37,935 bases of DNA from Cytophagales bacterium Ga0077538 (GCA_001464155.1 LNEN01000179.1:1-37935), one strand, 5' to 3'; shown: positions 27,056 through 36,284, numbered from the stretch's first letter. Notes: generated from the letters alone by a model not told the origin. Made by a program: numbers and translations.

Positions 27056-27871
27056 ATGCTTCGCTTAGTTGTTATCCTTCTCTACGCCACACTTTTATTC
27101 GGATTTACCTCCGAGAAGGAAGAAATCTATCCATTCGTGAAGAATGATAGCTTTAAAAGGGGAGAGTATATTAAGTACAAGTTAACCTACGGCTTTTTCA
27201 CAGTAGGTAAAGGGCATGCCATCATCAACGAAAATTACCACGCAGTAAACGGCCGCAGCTGTTTTAAATTGGATGCCTACGGAAGCACGGTGGGTATGTT
27301 AAGTTGGGTAACCGATGTGGATGATCATTGGGGCGCTTACATTGACACCCTTTCTATTTTGCCAGAAGTATCCTATCGCATCATTCGGGAAGGGCGCTAC
27401 AAGTTGGATGAGTACACCTATTTCGACCATGAGAAGAAGAAGGTTACCGTGAAAGTGATTGACCATAAAACGGGTAAGTTCAAAGAACCCAAAGAATACG
27501 AAACCAACTTGCATACACGCGACATGGCTGCAGGCTTCCTTTTTATGCGCACTCTCGATTTCTCTAAAATCCAAAAGGGAGACACTATCGTGATCAAAGG
27601 TTTTTTTGAAGACACCTTCTATAAACAGGCCATTGTTTACCACGGCAAGGATGTCTTGAAAATGAAGTTTGGAAAAGTGCGGGCACTCAAGTTTAAACCC
27701 GTGATGCCAGCTAATAAATTGTTTGATGGTGAAAACTCCATCACTGCCTGGTTTTCAGACGATCGCAACCGAATACCCCTTCGCATTGATGCTGAGATGT
27801 TTATCGGTAGTGCGGGAGTAGAATTAACGGATTACGGACGACTCAAGCATCCTCTTAATTTAGTTCGTTGA
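27056..27871 (+). CDS. DUF3108 domain-containing exported protein
   Basis: This 271-residue protein has an N-terminal signal sequence (MLRLVVILLYATLLFGFTS) with no lipobox cysteine, so it is probably periplasmic or outer-membrane facing. The rest fits the DUF3108 pattern: FKRGEYIKYKLTYGFFTVGK near the start, then SWVTDVDDHWGAYIDT, the region KKKVTVKVIDH, a GFLFMRTLDF segment, and ITAWFSDDRNRIPLRIDA near the end. The biochemical role of the family is not established. Its stop overlaps the convergent response-regulator gene by 12 bp. Confidence 0.85.
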   Translation: MLRLVVILLYATLLFGFTSEKEEIYPFVKNDSFKRGEYIKYKLTYGFFTVGKGHAIINENYHAVNGRSCFKLDAYGSTVGMLSWVTDVDDHWGAYIDTLSILPEVSYRIIREGRYKLDEYTYFDHEKKKVTVKVIDHKTGKFKEPKEYETNLHTRDMAAGFLFMRTLDFSKIQKGDTIVIKGFFEDTFYKQAIVYHGKDVLKMKFGKVRALKFKPVMPANKLFDGENSITAWFSDDRNRIPLRIDAEMFIGSAGVELTDYGRLKHPLNLVR

Positions 27872-28282
27872 TTGTTTGCCAAGGGAAAGCAACAATTTTT
27901 GATAGCCCTCTTTTAGAATTGGTTTGATCAAATAATCAGACACATTCGCATTACTTTTAGCCCTGTTCATGTCAGAAGGATCAATGGACGAACTCACCAT
28001 GTAGATAACGATTTTCTTCGCCAATTGCTTTTTCAATTCTGCATAATCATTTAAGAAAGCCCAACCATCCACATAGGGCCTGTTGATGTCGAGCAGAATA
28101 ATATCTGGTAAATTTCCTTCCTGACTGGCATTCGCTAACAAATAACGCAAAGCCTCTTCTCCATTGGAGAATTGCAAGATCGTAGGCTGCTCACCGGTGG
28201 AGCGCAACATGCGTGAGGCGGTTAGTTGAAAAATGGAATCATCATCCACTAAGGCAATGGTAAGGGGAGTCGAATTGCTCAT
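27860..28282 (-). CDS. Single-domain response regulator (CheY-like)
   Basis: About 140 residues form one receiver domain with no output domain. The acidic pocket is VDDD near the N-terminus, the phospho-acceptor Asp is in DIILLDINRPYVDGW, the switch residue is in YMVSSS, and the conserved Lys is in YLIKPI. The track begins at 28324, but the first 14 residues look spurious. The ATG at 28282 (MSNSTPLTIALVDDD) is the normal start, and a TACCTTTA promoter-like sequence lies just upstream (28288-28295). No kinase is adjacent, so its partner is unknown. The tail overlaps the convergent DUF3108 gene by 12 bp. Confidence 0.92.
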   Translation of the reverse strand: MSNSTPLTIALVDDDSIFQLTASRMLRSTGEQPTILQFSNGEEALRYLLANASQEGNLPDIILLDINRPYVDGWAFLNDYAELKKQLAKKIVIYMVSSSIDPSDMNRAKSNANVSDYLIKPILKEGYQKLLLSLGKQSTN

Positions 28283-28443
28283 ATAAATAAAGGTACAAAA
28301 AGACTCAAAGAAACAAGTACCCAAAAACTAGGGTGTTTCTACTCACAGTTAAAAACCGAAGATTACTATTCAACAAACTAAAAGAGCCTTTGTTTATTGA
28401 CTTTATTTTACAAACTTTCTTACTAGACCTAAACAAAACAAGT

Positions 28444-28818
28444 ATGCTTAAAGAATTTAAAGCCTTTGCCATGCGCGGCAATGTGGTGGACCTGGCAGTG
28501 GGCGTAATCATTGGTGCTGCTTTTGGAACCATAGTCTCCTCCTTCATTAATGATGTTTTAACACCTTTGTTGTTAAAGCCTGCTTTGGATGCGGCTCATC
28601 TCAGTAAACTGGAAGATCTGACTGTTTTGGGTGCTGTTAAGTATGGAAAATTCTTGTCGTCTACGATTAATTTCTTGATTGTGGCCTTTGTACTATTTCT
28701 AATTGTTAAGGCCATGAACGCTGCTAAGAAGAAAGAAGAAGCAACTCCAAGCTCTCCGCCAGAAGTACCTACTGACATTAAGTTGCTTACAGAGATAAGA
28801 GACCTGCTGAAGAAGTAG
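28444..28818 (+). CDS. mscL: Large-conductance mechanosensitive channel
   Basis: This inner-membrane channel of 124 residues opens on hypo-osmotic shock to release solutes. MLKEFKAFAMRGNVVDLAVG followed by VIIGAAFGTIVSSFINDVL is the classic N-terminal helix plus TM1 pore. TM2 is INFLIVAFVLFLIVKAMN, and the C-terminal helix ends in LLTEIRDLLKK. The track's start (GTG 28333) would add 37 residues with no counterpart in the family, so I use the ATG at 28444. It is followed 23 bp later by a lipoprotein gene on the same strand. Confidence 0.96.
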   Translation: MLKEFKAFAMRGNVVDLAVGVIIGAAFGTIVSSFINDVLTPLLLKPALDAAHLSKLEDLTVLGAVKYGKFLSSTINFLIVAFVLFLIVKAMNAAKKKEEATPSSPPEVPTDIKLLTEIRDLLKK

Positions 28819-28841
28819 ACTACGCTAACTTATTTCTGTTT

Positions 28842-29486
28842 ATGACGAGTCTTCGGTTGACAGCCTTGTGTTTTTTAAATACTTCCGTGGCAGCAAGCCT
28901 CCTGTTGGCAGCCTGTAATTCTTCACACGAACAACCAGAAACAAAAGATACCATTGTCAAAGTAAGTGAAGCAAGGGACCCCTACATTCAAACGGATTTA
29001 TTATCTCTGGTAGCGGATACGGCAGAAGTACCTGCAGATCTACCTTCATCAGAGCATTTGTTTGGCAAGTTCTTTAATGACAGAGCAGAGTTCTTTATTA
29101 TTGAAAGCCCTTCGAATACCTTATATCAATCCGGAATTCATTCGATCACTCTTTTCCACCTGGACGGACGACTTCAACAAACGAAATACGTGGTAGAAGA
29201 AAATATCGAATCAAAATTGCTGCAACACCTTGGTCCCTGCAAAATCATTCCGTTGGATAGCATAAGTAAAGTAGTGGCCGCTTCACAAAAAATAGTTACA
29301 TCTGAGAAGGGTGAGTTGGTTTTGAATCCCTTGCTTACTCATTACGAATTGAAGTGGATAGACGAAGACAAGCTCATACGCTACCGGGTGCGCAGAGATC
29401 AGACAAAAGAGACATTCACCTACATCGAGAGCTCTAAAAATTATGAGCAGGAGATGAAGGAGATTGAAAGGGCTGCCATTTTTTAA
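28842..29486 (+). CDS. Putative lipoprotein of unknown function
   Basis: I do not recognise this 214-residue protein. It has a signal peptide ending in a plausible lipobox (SLLLAACNSS), so it is probably lipid-anchored. A Ser/Glu-rich linker of about 40 residues follows, then a mixed alpha/beta body (EFFIIESPSNTLYQSGIHSI, LFHLDGRLQQTKYVVEEN) and a charged C-terminal end. It may be co-transcribed with mscL, 23 bp upstream. Its stop is followed directly by the palindromic element at 29489. Confidence 0.7.
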   Translation: MTSLRLTALCFLNTSVAASLLLAACNSSHEQPETKDTIVKVSEARDPYIQTDLLSLVADTAEVPADLPSSEHLFGKFFNDRAEFFIIESPSNTLYQSGIHSITLFHLDGRLQQTKYVVEENIESKLLQHLGPCKIIPLDSISKVVAASQKIVTSEKGELVLNPLLTHYELKWIDEDKLIRYRVRRDQTKETFTYIESSKNYEQEMKEIERAAIF

Positions 29487-29488
29487 CA

Positions 29489-29580
29489 CAATGTTGTTTA
29501 GTTAATCCTTTTTTAATAGACTCACCTCCAGTCCTCTCCAAAGGAGAGGATGGCCATGGAAGCTTAACTAAACGACATTG
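29489..29580. repeat. Nested palindromic element (REP/MITE-like), 92 bp
   Basis: Two 17-bp terminal arms, CAATGTTGTTTAGTTAA at 29489-29505 and TTAACTAAACGACATTG at 29564-29580, are inverted copies with one mismatch. Inside is a perfect 8-bp hairpin, TCCTCTCC-AAA-GGAGAGGA (29532-29550). The inner hairpin resembles a C/T-rich palindrome I recall as recurring between Bacteroidota genes. It contains no ORF. It could also terminate the lipoprotein transcript, although no U-tract follows the inner hairpin. Confidence 0.65.
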
Positions 29581-29680
29581 ATTTTTTAATAGGTGAATTC
29601 ATCCCTTTTCATATCAAGGGTTTAACAATTTATTGAAATGCATCTGAACAGTTCATCCCCGATTCTGGTTAATAAGGCAT

Positions 29681-30121
29681 ATGAAATGGACTGATGTATT
29701 AACATTTGCTACAAAGGGAAATTTGACCCCACCCAAACGCGTTGAAAAAACAGATGAAGAGTGGAAAGCACTCTTAACAAGTGAAGAGTTTGTGGTGACA
29801 CGCAAGCACGGGACAGAACGAGCCTGGACAGGCGAGTATTGCGAAGCACACACCCCAGGCTTGTATGCTTGTCGATGCTGCGGAACCCCATTGTTTGATT
29901 CACGCACTAAGTTGGAGTCTGGTACCGGCTGGCCAAGCTTTGCCTCCTCCGTAGAAGAAAACGTGATCAAGTATACAAAGGACACAAGCTATGGCATGAC
30001 ACGAGTAGAAGTTGAATGCAGTGTCTGCGATGCTCACTTAGGTCACGTCTTTCCGGATGGTCCTCCTCCAACCGGGCTTCGTTATTGTATTAATTCAGCT
30101 TCTATCAAATTGATGGAATAA
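29681..30121 (+). CDS. msrB: Peptide-methionine (R)-S-oxide reductase
   Basis: This 146-residue enzyme reduces methionine-R-sulfoxide in oxidised proteins; no export signal is visible. Two zinc CxxC-type pairs are present (CRCCG and CSVCD). The substrate pocket is SGTGWPSFAS, followed by HLGHVFPDGP and the catalytic cysteine in LRYCINSASI. The N-terminal lead-in (DEEWKALLTSEEFVVTRKHG) is typical. Length is normal. It stands alone between the palindromic element and the permease cluster. Confidence 0.96.
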   Translation: MKWTDVLTFATKGNLTPPKRVEKTDEEWKALLTSEEFVVTRKHGTERAWTGEYCEAHTPGLYACRCCGTPLFDSRTKLESGTGWPSFASSVEENVIKYTKDTSYGMTRVEVECSVCDAHLGHVFPDGPPPTGLRYCINSASIKLME

Positions 30122-30239
30122 GATCCCATCACTACAACTTTTTAGCGGTTCACTACATCTTTAGCCCAATTGGTCTAATTCGGGCGGTCTCTTTGCCTGA
30201 TTTATTCTAAGTTTAACGGGTTAATAAACTGACACCAGC

Positions 30240-32643
30240 ATGCTAAAAAGTTACCTGACCATCGCGTTTCGTTCCCTCTGGAAGAATCGCTTGCACACCT
30301 TCATCAACATGTTGGGATTAATGGACCTTTGATACCCTTCATACAAAAGCAGATCGAATTTACCGTGTTTATGTAAAGGAAAATTGGGGTAAAGACCAGG
30401 AGTTTTTTAATACAGTTACCCCATACCCAATGGGCCCCGCCTTGGTTGAGAATTTTGAAGAAGTTGAAAAGCAAGTTCGCATACTGAACATCAGCGGAAT
30501 GGTGAAGAGTAAGGATGAGCTGATAGCGGAAAGTCTTACAATAGCCGGGCAAGATTTCTTTTCGGTGTTTGATTTTGAGATCAAAAGTGGTAGCAAGAAA
30601 AATGCATTGGCTGCTCAAAATGGAATTGTACTTACAGAAACGCTAGCCACCAAATATTTTGGAGAGGTTGATCCTGTAGGGAAAGCATTGAGCATTCAGG
30701 TAGGGCCAGATGTAGAGGAATTTGAAGTAACAGCGGTTGTGAAAGATCTGCCCACCAATTCCAGCATTCAGTTTGGAATTCTTTTATCCGATCTTTTCTT
30801 ACCTAAAATCATCGATGCACAGACACTGACTTCAGCTTGGTTCAATGTAAATCCAGAAACCTATGTTTTACTGAGGGAGGGAACGGATGCCACAGAACTG
30901 CAGAGTAAATTTCCGGCTGTCTTTAAGGTCTTACTGGGCGAAGCGGAATTTAATCAAAGTAAATACCGGCCCGGTTTACAAGCGCTGACTTCCATTCACT
31001 TAGATACTTCCTTTCCTGCTGGCATTGCCCCAGTAAGTAATTCTCGTTATGCCTTTATTCTGGCAGCCATTGCTACTCTTATCTTGCTGGTGGCCTGTAT
31101 TAATTTCATTACACTTTCTATTGGAAGGTCCATCAAGCGCGCGAAAGAAGTGGGCATTCGTAAAGTAGCAGGAGCCATGCGTCAGCAATTGATTTTTCAA
31201 TTTATTGGTGAAGCATTTATGATCACAGTAGCCTCTCTTTTGATTGGCTATGCACTCGCCTTTCTCAATCTTCCATTCTTCAACGATTTATCTGGAAAGC
31301 AATTAAGCATGAATCTGGATGGCTTCATGATCCTGTTAGCCTTTGTCTTGCTTGGCATTATCGGATTGATGGCAGGAAGCTATCCAGCTTTTGTGCTGTC
31401 TTCTTTCAAGCCCATTGCGATTTTAAAAGGGCAAGTTTCTGCGGGGAATAACAAACAAACCTTGCGTAAGGTATTGGTGGGCATTCAACTCTCCCTTTCT
31501 ATTTTTTTAGTCAGCAGCACACTGATTATGCAAGATCAATTGAGTTTACTGCAGAACAAAAATCTTGGCTTTAATAAAGAACAATTGGCTGTATTTCCCT
31601 TGAGTATTCCGCGAGGAGGAGGTCTTTCTGAACGGGTACAAAAGGGTTTTGACATAGCGGAACAGTTTAAAATTGAATTGGATAAAATTCCGGGTATTCA
31701 AGGTGTTTGTACCTCTTCGCATGACTTTGGCAATGGCGCCTGGGTGGCTCTTGGCTATACAGATGACACGAATGTGTACCGAAACTTTAGCATGAACGTA
31801 GTGGACGATGACTATATCCCAGTGATGAAAATGGAATTAGCAGAAGGGAGGAATTTTTCTGATGCTGTGCCAGCTGACAAAAGAAGATCGGTTCTTGTAA
31901 ACGAAGCCTTCGTGAAGGAATATGGGTGGACAAGTGCTTTGGGGAAGAGAATTCCAGGAAAAGGATTTGGCGAACATGAAATCATAGGGGTGGTAAAGGA
32001 TTTTAATTTTTCTTCCCTCTACAAACGTGTACAACCTTTGGTGATGGTACAAGATCCTGGGATCATCATGCAAGGAGTACAAAACATCAGCATCGATAAT
32101 TCACCCATGCCTAAACTCGTAGTGCGGTTAAAGCCTGGAGAAATGATGACGACTCTGGATGAAGTGAAAAACGTTTGGTCAAGTCTTTCAGGTGAGGCCG
32201 CCTTTTCTTTTACGTTCGTTGATCAGGCGATGCAAAATCAATACCGTAGTGAATTTAATTTGGGAAAAATAGTCAGTACGGCAACCGCCTTGGCTGTGGT
32301 GATTGGTAGCCTTGGTTTATATGGTTTGGCACTCTTATCGATGCAAAGCCGGATTAAAGAAATCAGTATACGAAAGGTACTGGGTGCCACCGAAAAGTCT
32401 TTGCTAGTACTCTTATCGAAAGAGTATGTATGGTTGATACTCCTGTGTTTAGTATGCTCGGTTCCGGTAACCTATTATTTAATGGAACAATGGTTATTGT
32501 CTTTCGAGTACCGAATTCATATGGGTGCGGGTGTATTTTTAATGGCGGGCGGTATATCCCTTGTCATCGCTTTACTCACCATTGCTACTCAAACTATTAA
32601 AACAACATTAACGCAGCCTGCGGAGACGCTTCGGTGCGATTAA
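30240..32643 (+). pseudogene. FtsX/MacB-type ABC transporter permease, broken near the N-terminus
   Basis: The ORF track shows only 737 residues from 30430, but the gene really begins at ATG 30240 (MLKSYLTIAFRSLWKNRLHT, then FINMLGL). That frame stops at 30330. The next frame continues with WTFDTLHTKADRIYRVYVKE and joins the long ORF. The intact paralogue at 33066 has 17 extra residues at this point (GL then SIGLCFCMLIYLFIEDE), so TM1 is missing through a deletion of about 50 bp that also changes frame. The remainder is intact: a MacB-like periplasmic core, three TM helices around KEVGIRKVAGAMRQQL, a second core, and TM helices around IKEISIRKVLGATEKS. An intrinsic terminator follows the stop. 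No ATPase gene is adjacent. It may be a real mutation or an assembly error. Confidence 0.8.
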
Positions 32644-32647
32644 GCAG

Positions 32648-32675
32648 AGAACGGCCTTGTGCCGTTTTCTTTGGT
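32648..32675 (+). terminator. Intrinsic terminator after the first permease
   Basis: The stem AACGGC / GCCGTT with a 5-base loop begins 7 bp after the permease stop and is followed by TTTCTTTGG and more T-rich sequence. The short stem and interrupted T tract make it moderate in strength. Confidence 0.6.
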
Positions 32676-32706
32676 TTATTTATATAACAATTGTCAAACA
32701 TATACG

Positions 32707-32720
32707 TACATTGAGATGTA
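32707..32720. promoter_or_regulatory. Short palindrome upstream of padR, candidate operator
   Basis: TACAT-TGAG-ATGTA is a 14-bp inverted repeat ending 10 bp before the PadR ATG. PadR-family regulators often bind AT-rich ATGT/ACAT-type dyads near their own start. Binding is inferred. Confidence 0.4.
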
Positions 32721-32730
32721 ATCAATCAAT

Positions 32731-33063
32731 ATGGGTAAAGAATATCTCGGTGAATTTGAAGAACTAGTATTAACCATGGTGGGTATTCTTCAAGAAGAAG
32801 CTTACGGTAATGCCATCGTTACAGAAATGAAAGAGAGACTGGGACGTGACGCCAACCTAAGTGCCGTGCACGTCACATTGTATCGCTTGGAAGATAAAGG
32901 ACTTGTGAAGTCAAGCATGGGCGGAGCCACCAATAGCAGGGGAGGAAGGCGTAAGCGCATCTTTATGATTACCAATGCTGGCTTGGCAATGCTTCGTTCA
33001 ATCAAAGAAAGCAAACTGGAATTGTGGAAACTGGTTCCTCAACTAAAAATCATAGGGATCTAA
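32731..33063 (+). CDS. PadR family transcriptional regulator
   Basis: This 110-residue winged-helix repressor has the PadR pattern: FEELVLTMVGILQEEAYGNA at the start of the DNA-binding domain, and VHVTLYRLEDKGLVKSSMGG for the recognition helix and turn. A basic wing follows (NSRGGRRKRIFMITNAG) before a short C-terminal helix. It sits between two FtsX-type permeases, and the next permease starts 2 bp after its stop. In Bacteroidota this pairing of a PadR gene with a permease-prefix protein is common. It probably controls the downstream permease; the effector is unknown. Confidence 0.93.
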   Translation: MGKEYLGEFEELVLTMVGILQEEAYGNAIVTEMKERLGRDANLSAVHVTLYRLEDKGLVKSSMGGATNSRGGRRKRIFMITNAGLAMLRSIKESKLELWKLVPQLKIIGI

Positions 33064-33065
33064 GT

Positions 33066-35741
33066 ATGACATCCCATCAACCCACCCCACCTCAATGGCC
33101 AAGGCGCATTTTACACTGGTGCTGTCCCCCTTCTTTGCTGGAAAGTATAGAGGGAGATTTGCAACAGCAGTTTGAGGAGGATGTAACAATCTTGGGTGAG
33201 AAAAAGGCTCGCAGAAATTTTGTTTTCAATTCACTTCGATTTGTACATCCTGAAATAATACTCCGCAATAAGTTTTCACGACAACTCTTTTCTACTATGA
33301 TGTTGAATAACTATCTCAAAGTGGCAGCCCGCAACATGGCCAAGCGTAAATTGTATTCTTTTATCAATGCTTTTGGGTTAAGCATTGGCTTATGCTTCTG
33401 CATGCTCATTTATCTTTTTATAGAAGATGAGCGAAGTTTTGATCAGTTTCATGAAAACAAGGAGCTCATTTACCGAATCGAAGAAAAGAGCTTTGATACC
33501 TGGCTACACGATTCTGATAAACCGTTCCGTAAATCAGCCTGGATACAAACAGCCCTGCAGCCGGCCTTGAAAACGGAGCTTCCGGAAGTTAAGTATGCGA
33601 CCCGTTACAACAGTGGCTCGCGTGGCATTGTGCGTTATGAAGATAAAGTAATGACGGAAACGTTAACCTATGTAGATGCCGACTTCTTTAAAATCTTTTC
33701 CTTTCACTTGCTGCTTGGAAATGGGGAAAAGGTTCTTCAAAATAAAACGGATGTAGTGATCACTCCCTCCATTGCTACTAAATATTTTGGCAGCAATGAA
33801 GAGGCCATGGGTAAAACCCTCCTTATTAACGAAGAGCGTGAACAGTCTTACACTGTAGTGGGTGTTATTGAAGAAGCTCCAGCGAATTCAAGTATTTCTT
33901 TTCAGATTCTACTACCCCAAGAGAATCGTCCCTATTATGAGCGCAATGTATCTAATTGGGGCAATTTCAATACACCTACTTTTGTTCAGCTAAACCCCAA
34001 TACGAACCTTGTTTCTTTTAAGGAGAATCTCTATGCCCTCATACAAAAGAACATGGGCGATAAGTTGGAAAAGTGGCGCAAAGAGGCAGCCGTTCCCATT
34101 CCGGACGATGTGAAAATGTTGGAGTATGAATTCACACAACTACCCCATTGGCATTTAAATACTGAAATAAGTTGGGATAAAGTAAGCGACCCTAAATACT
34201 CCTGGATACTCGGAGGCATGGCTTTTTTGATCTTGGCGATTGCGTGTATCAATTACATTGCGCTTTCGCTGACCACTTCCGCTTCTCGCAGAACAGAGGT
34301 TGGCATTCGTAAAGTGGTAGGAGCACAGCGTAATCAACTCGTATATCAATTTGGATTTGAATCCTTGCTGCTGGCTTTTTTCTCTATGTTCATTGCGTTT
34401 GCTTTGTTGTTTCTTTTTTTACCCACCTTCAATGACTTTACGAATAAAGAAATCACACTTAATCTGAATAACCTGCCTTACCTGTCAGGCATGAGTTTCT
34501 TATTGATGTTGGTAGTAGGATTGTTGGCTGGAAGTTATCCCTCTTTCTTTCTCTCGCATTTTAAACCTGTAGCTGTTTTAAAAGGAGGCTTTACTTCCAA
34601 ACTGAAAGCTGGGTTTACCAAACCGCTTGTGGTGATGCAGTTCGCACTCTCTGCTTTCCTGATCATCAGTTCTATCATCATGTTCAAACAGATGAATTAC
34701 ATCACCACCAAAGAGCTGGGGTATGACAAGGATCAACTCTTAGTTATTCCGACACAATCTGGCTGGAGCAGCGAAGCAGATAAAGTAGTAGAACGCTTTC
34801 GTCAACGCGCAGCACAAGAATCGCTAATTGTTTCAGTGGGAGGAACCAGTAGTTCTTTTAATCAAGGGTATTCTCGCTATGGTTATAAAATAAATGGAGA
34901 GCAAAAGGCAGCCTATGTTTATGCAGCGGATCCGTTCTACCTTCCTACGTTAGGAATTGAATTAGTAGAAGGAAGAAATTTTGATCCCTCAATTGCCAGC
35001 GACTCGTCTGCGGTAATTGTCAATGAAGCACTCGTAAGAGATATGAAATGGACTGATCCGCTGAACGAACACTTAAATTGGACAGAGGATACCGTGGGCT
35101 TAGGGGCTCAGGTAATAGGGGTGGTTAAAGACTATCACTTTCTTTCGCTCGAGCAATCTTTTGAACCGATGTTTCTTTCTATGAACAAGTATCATGTGGG
35201 ACACCTCACGACCATGCTTGTTAAAATATCTTCCAACGATGTACCAGCAGGGTTGGAGCGGGTACAAACGTTATGGAAGGAACTGAATCCGAATAAGCCT
35301 TTCGATTATACTTTTCTGGACGAAGATGTGGCCAGACAATACGAGTCCTATCAACGCTGGATGAGCATTATGACCTTCGCGACTATTTTTGCCATTATTA
35401 TTTCTTGCCTGGGGCTCTTTGGATTGGCCGGTATTAATGCTGTTAACCGTACCAAAGAAATAGGCATCCGCAAAGTAATGGGGGCGGAGCTTTCCAGTAT
35501 TTTCTTCTTACTCAATAAGCAGTATATCTGGCTGTCCTTGCTGGCTTATTCTATGGCGATTCCATTCTCCTGGTATGTAATGGAAAAATGGTTATCAGAT
35601 TTTACCTTCAAGATAGAGATGAGCTGGACCTTGTTTGGCTTGGCAGTCGCTGGCGGATTATTGATTGCCTTGGCTACCGTCAGTTACCATGCGATTCGGG
35701 CCGCTACGATAAATCCTGCAGAGACATTGAAGTACGAATAA
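33066..35741 (+). CDS. FtsX/MacB-type ABC transporter permease with permease-prefix domain
   Basis: This inner-membrane protein has about 891 residues. An N-terminal prefix of about 80 residues (PRRILHWCCPPSLLESIEGD, LQQQFEEDV) matches the prefix seen on Bacteroidota permeases paired with PadR genes. TM1 follows (FINAFGLSIGLCFCMLIYLF), then a MacB-like periplasmic core, TM helices near RRTEVGIRKVVGAQRNQL, a second core, and TM helices near RTKEIGIRKVMGAELSS. The tail ends in the family's NPAETLKYE. The track starts at 33024 inside padR; ATG 33066 removes that overlap. Substrate is unknown, no ATPase is adjacent, and a role in efflux or envelope stress is inference from the family. Confidence 0.9.
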   Translation: MTSHQPTPPQWPRRILHWCCPPSLLESIEGDLQQQFEEDVTILGEKKARRNFVFNSLRFVHPEIILRNKFSRQLFSTMMLNNYLKVAARNMAKRKLYSFINAFGLSIGLCFCMLIYLFIEDERSFDQFHENKELIYRIEEKSFDTWLHDSDKPFRKSAWIQTALQPALKTELPEVKYATRYNSGSRGIVRYEDKVMTETLTYVDADFFKIFSFHLLLGNGEKVLQNKTDVVITPSIATKYFGSNEEAMGKTLLINEEREQSYTVVGVIEEAPANSSISFQILLPQENRPYYERNVSNWGNFNTPTFVQLNPNTNLVSFKENLYALIQKNMGDKLEKWRKEAAVPIPDDVKMLEYEFTQLPHWHLNTEISWDKVSDPKYSWILGGMAFLILAIACINYIALSLTTSASRRTEVGIRKVVGAQRNQLVYQFGFESLLLAFFSMFIAFALLFLFLPTFNDFTNKEITLNLNNLPYLSGMSFLLMLVVGLLAGSYPSFFLSHFKPVAVLKGGFTSKLKAGFTKPLVVMQFALSAFLIISSIIMFKQMNYITTKELGYDKDQLLVIPTQSGWSSEADKVVERFRQRAAQESLIVSVGGTSSSFNQGYSRYGYKINGEQKAAYVYAADPFYLPTLGIELVEGRNFDPSIASDSSAVIVNEALVRDMKWTDPLNEHLNWTEDTVGLGAQVIGVVKDYHFLSLEQSFEPMFLSMNKYHVGHLTTMLVKISSNDVPAGLERVQTLWKELNPNKPFDYTFLDEDVARQYESYQRWMSIMTFATIFAIIISCLGLFGLAGINAVNRTKEIGIRKVMGAELSSIFFLLNKQYIWLSLLAYSMAIPFSWYVMEKWLSDFTFKIEMSWTLFGLAVAGGLLIALATVSYHAIRAATINPAETLKYE

Positions 35742-35835
35742 CGATGATCGGGATGCTGGCGGTCGCCAAGCGATGGCAGATTTCTTATCTTCGTTGTAAA
35801 GTACTGACAATGCCATTAATGGATCAGATACCTGT

Positions 35836-36231
35836 ATGACATCTACTCCCTTTGAATATAAGCTGCAGGTTCAGTCTGCTGAAATTGATGCGATGAACCA
35901 TGTCAACAATGTGGTATATCTCCGTTATGCCCAAGAGGTGGCAGAGGCACACTGGTATGCGAAAGGAAGTGAGGCCTTGCGTCAACAATTTGTATGGGTG
36001 GTGTTACGGCACGAGATTGATTACTTGCATCCTTCTCTGTTAGGGCATGAGTTAGTAGGTACCACTTGGGTTGAAGCGCCTTCCGGGCCTAAGATCATCC
36101 GAAACGTTCAACTCTTTAACACCACCTTGGGTAAAATTACCGCCAAGGTACGGACCACGTGGTGCCTGTTGGATGCTGCTACACTGCGTCCGAAAAGGAT
36201 TGAGGGAGAAATGATTAGCTTATTTCTTTAA
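35836..36231 (+). CDS. Acyl-CoA thioesterase, hotdog fold (4-hydroxybenzoyl-CoA thioesterase-like)
   Basis: This 131-residue cytoplasmic protein most likely hydrolyses an acyl-CoA thioester. The family signature is AEIDAMNHVNNVVYLRYAQE, where the Asp in EIDAMNH is the likely catalytic residue and HVNN forms the substrate pocket. The rest follows the hotdog pattern (EIDYLHPSLLGHELVGTTWV, RTTWCLLDAATLRP). Length is usual. It starts 94 bp after the permease, with a promoter-like TATCTTCG at 35786. Its substrate cannot be told from sequence. Confidence 0.88.
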   Translation: MTSTPFEYKLQVQSAEIDAMNHVNNVVYLRYAQEVAEAHWYAKGSEALRQQFVWVVLRHEIDYLHPSLLGHELVGTTWVEAPSGPKIIRNVQLFNTTLGKITAKVRTTWCLLDAATLRPKRIEGEMISLFL

Positions 36232-36269
36232 TTTCTAAACGATAACTCTAACCAACTCTTTTCATCCTT

Positions 36270-36277
36270 TATCTTTG
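36270..36277 (+). promoter_or_regulatory. Putative -7 promoter box of folC
   Basis: TATCTTTG is an exact TAnnTTTG match ending only 7 bp before the folC ATG, which predicts a very short 5' leader. Confidence 0.5.
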
Positions 36278-36284
36278 CCCCCGC

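Noticed and set aside
28333-28443. 37-residue N-terminal extension of MscL
   Set aside because: The family starts at MLKEFKAFAMRGN; the extension comes from a chance upstream GTG.
33024-33065. Start of the second permease inside padR
   Set aside because: The first 14 residues are out-of-frame padR sequence; ATG 33066 follows the padR stop directly.
35757-35768. TGGCG-GT-CGCCA palindrome after the second permease as a terminator
   Set aside because: The loop would be only 2 bases and no T-rich run follows.
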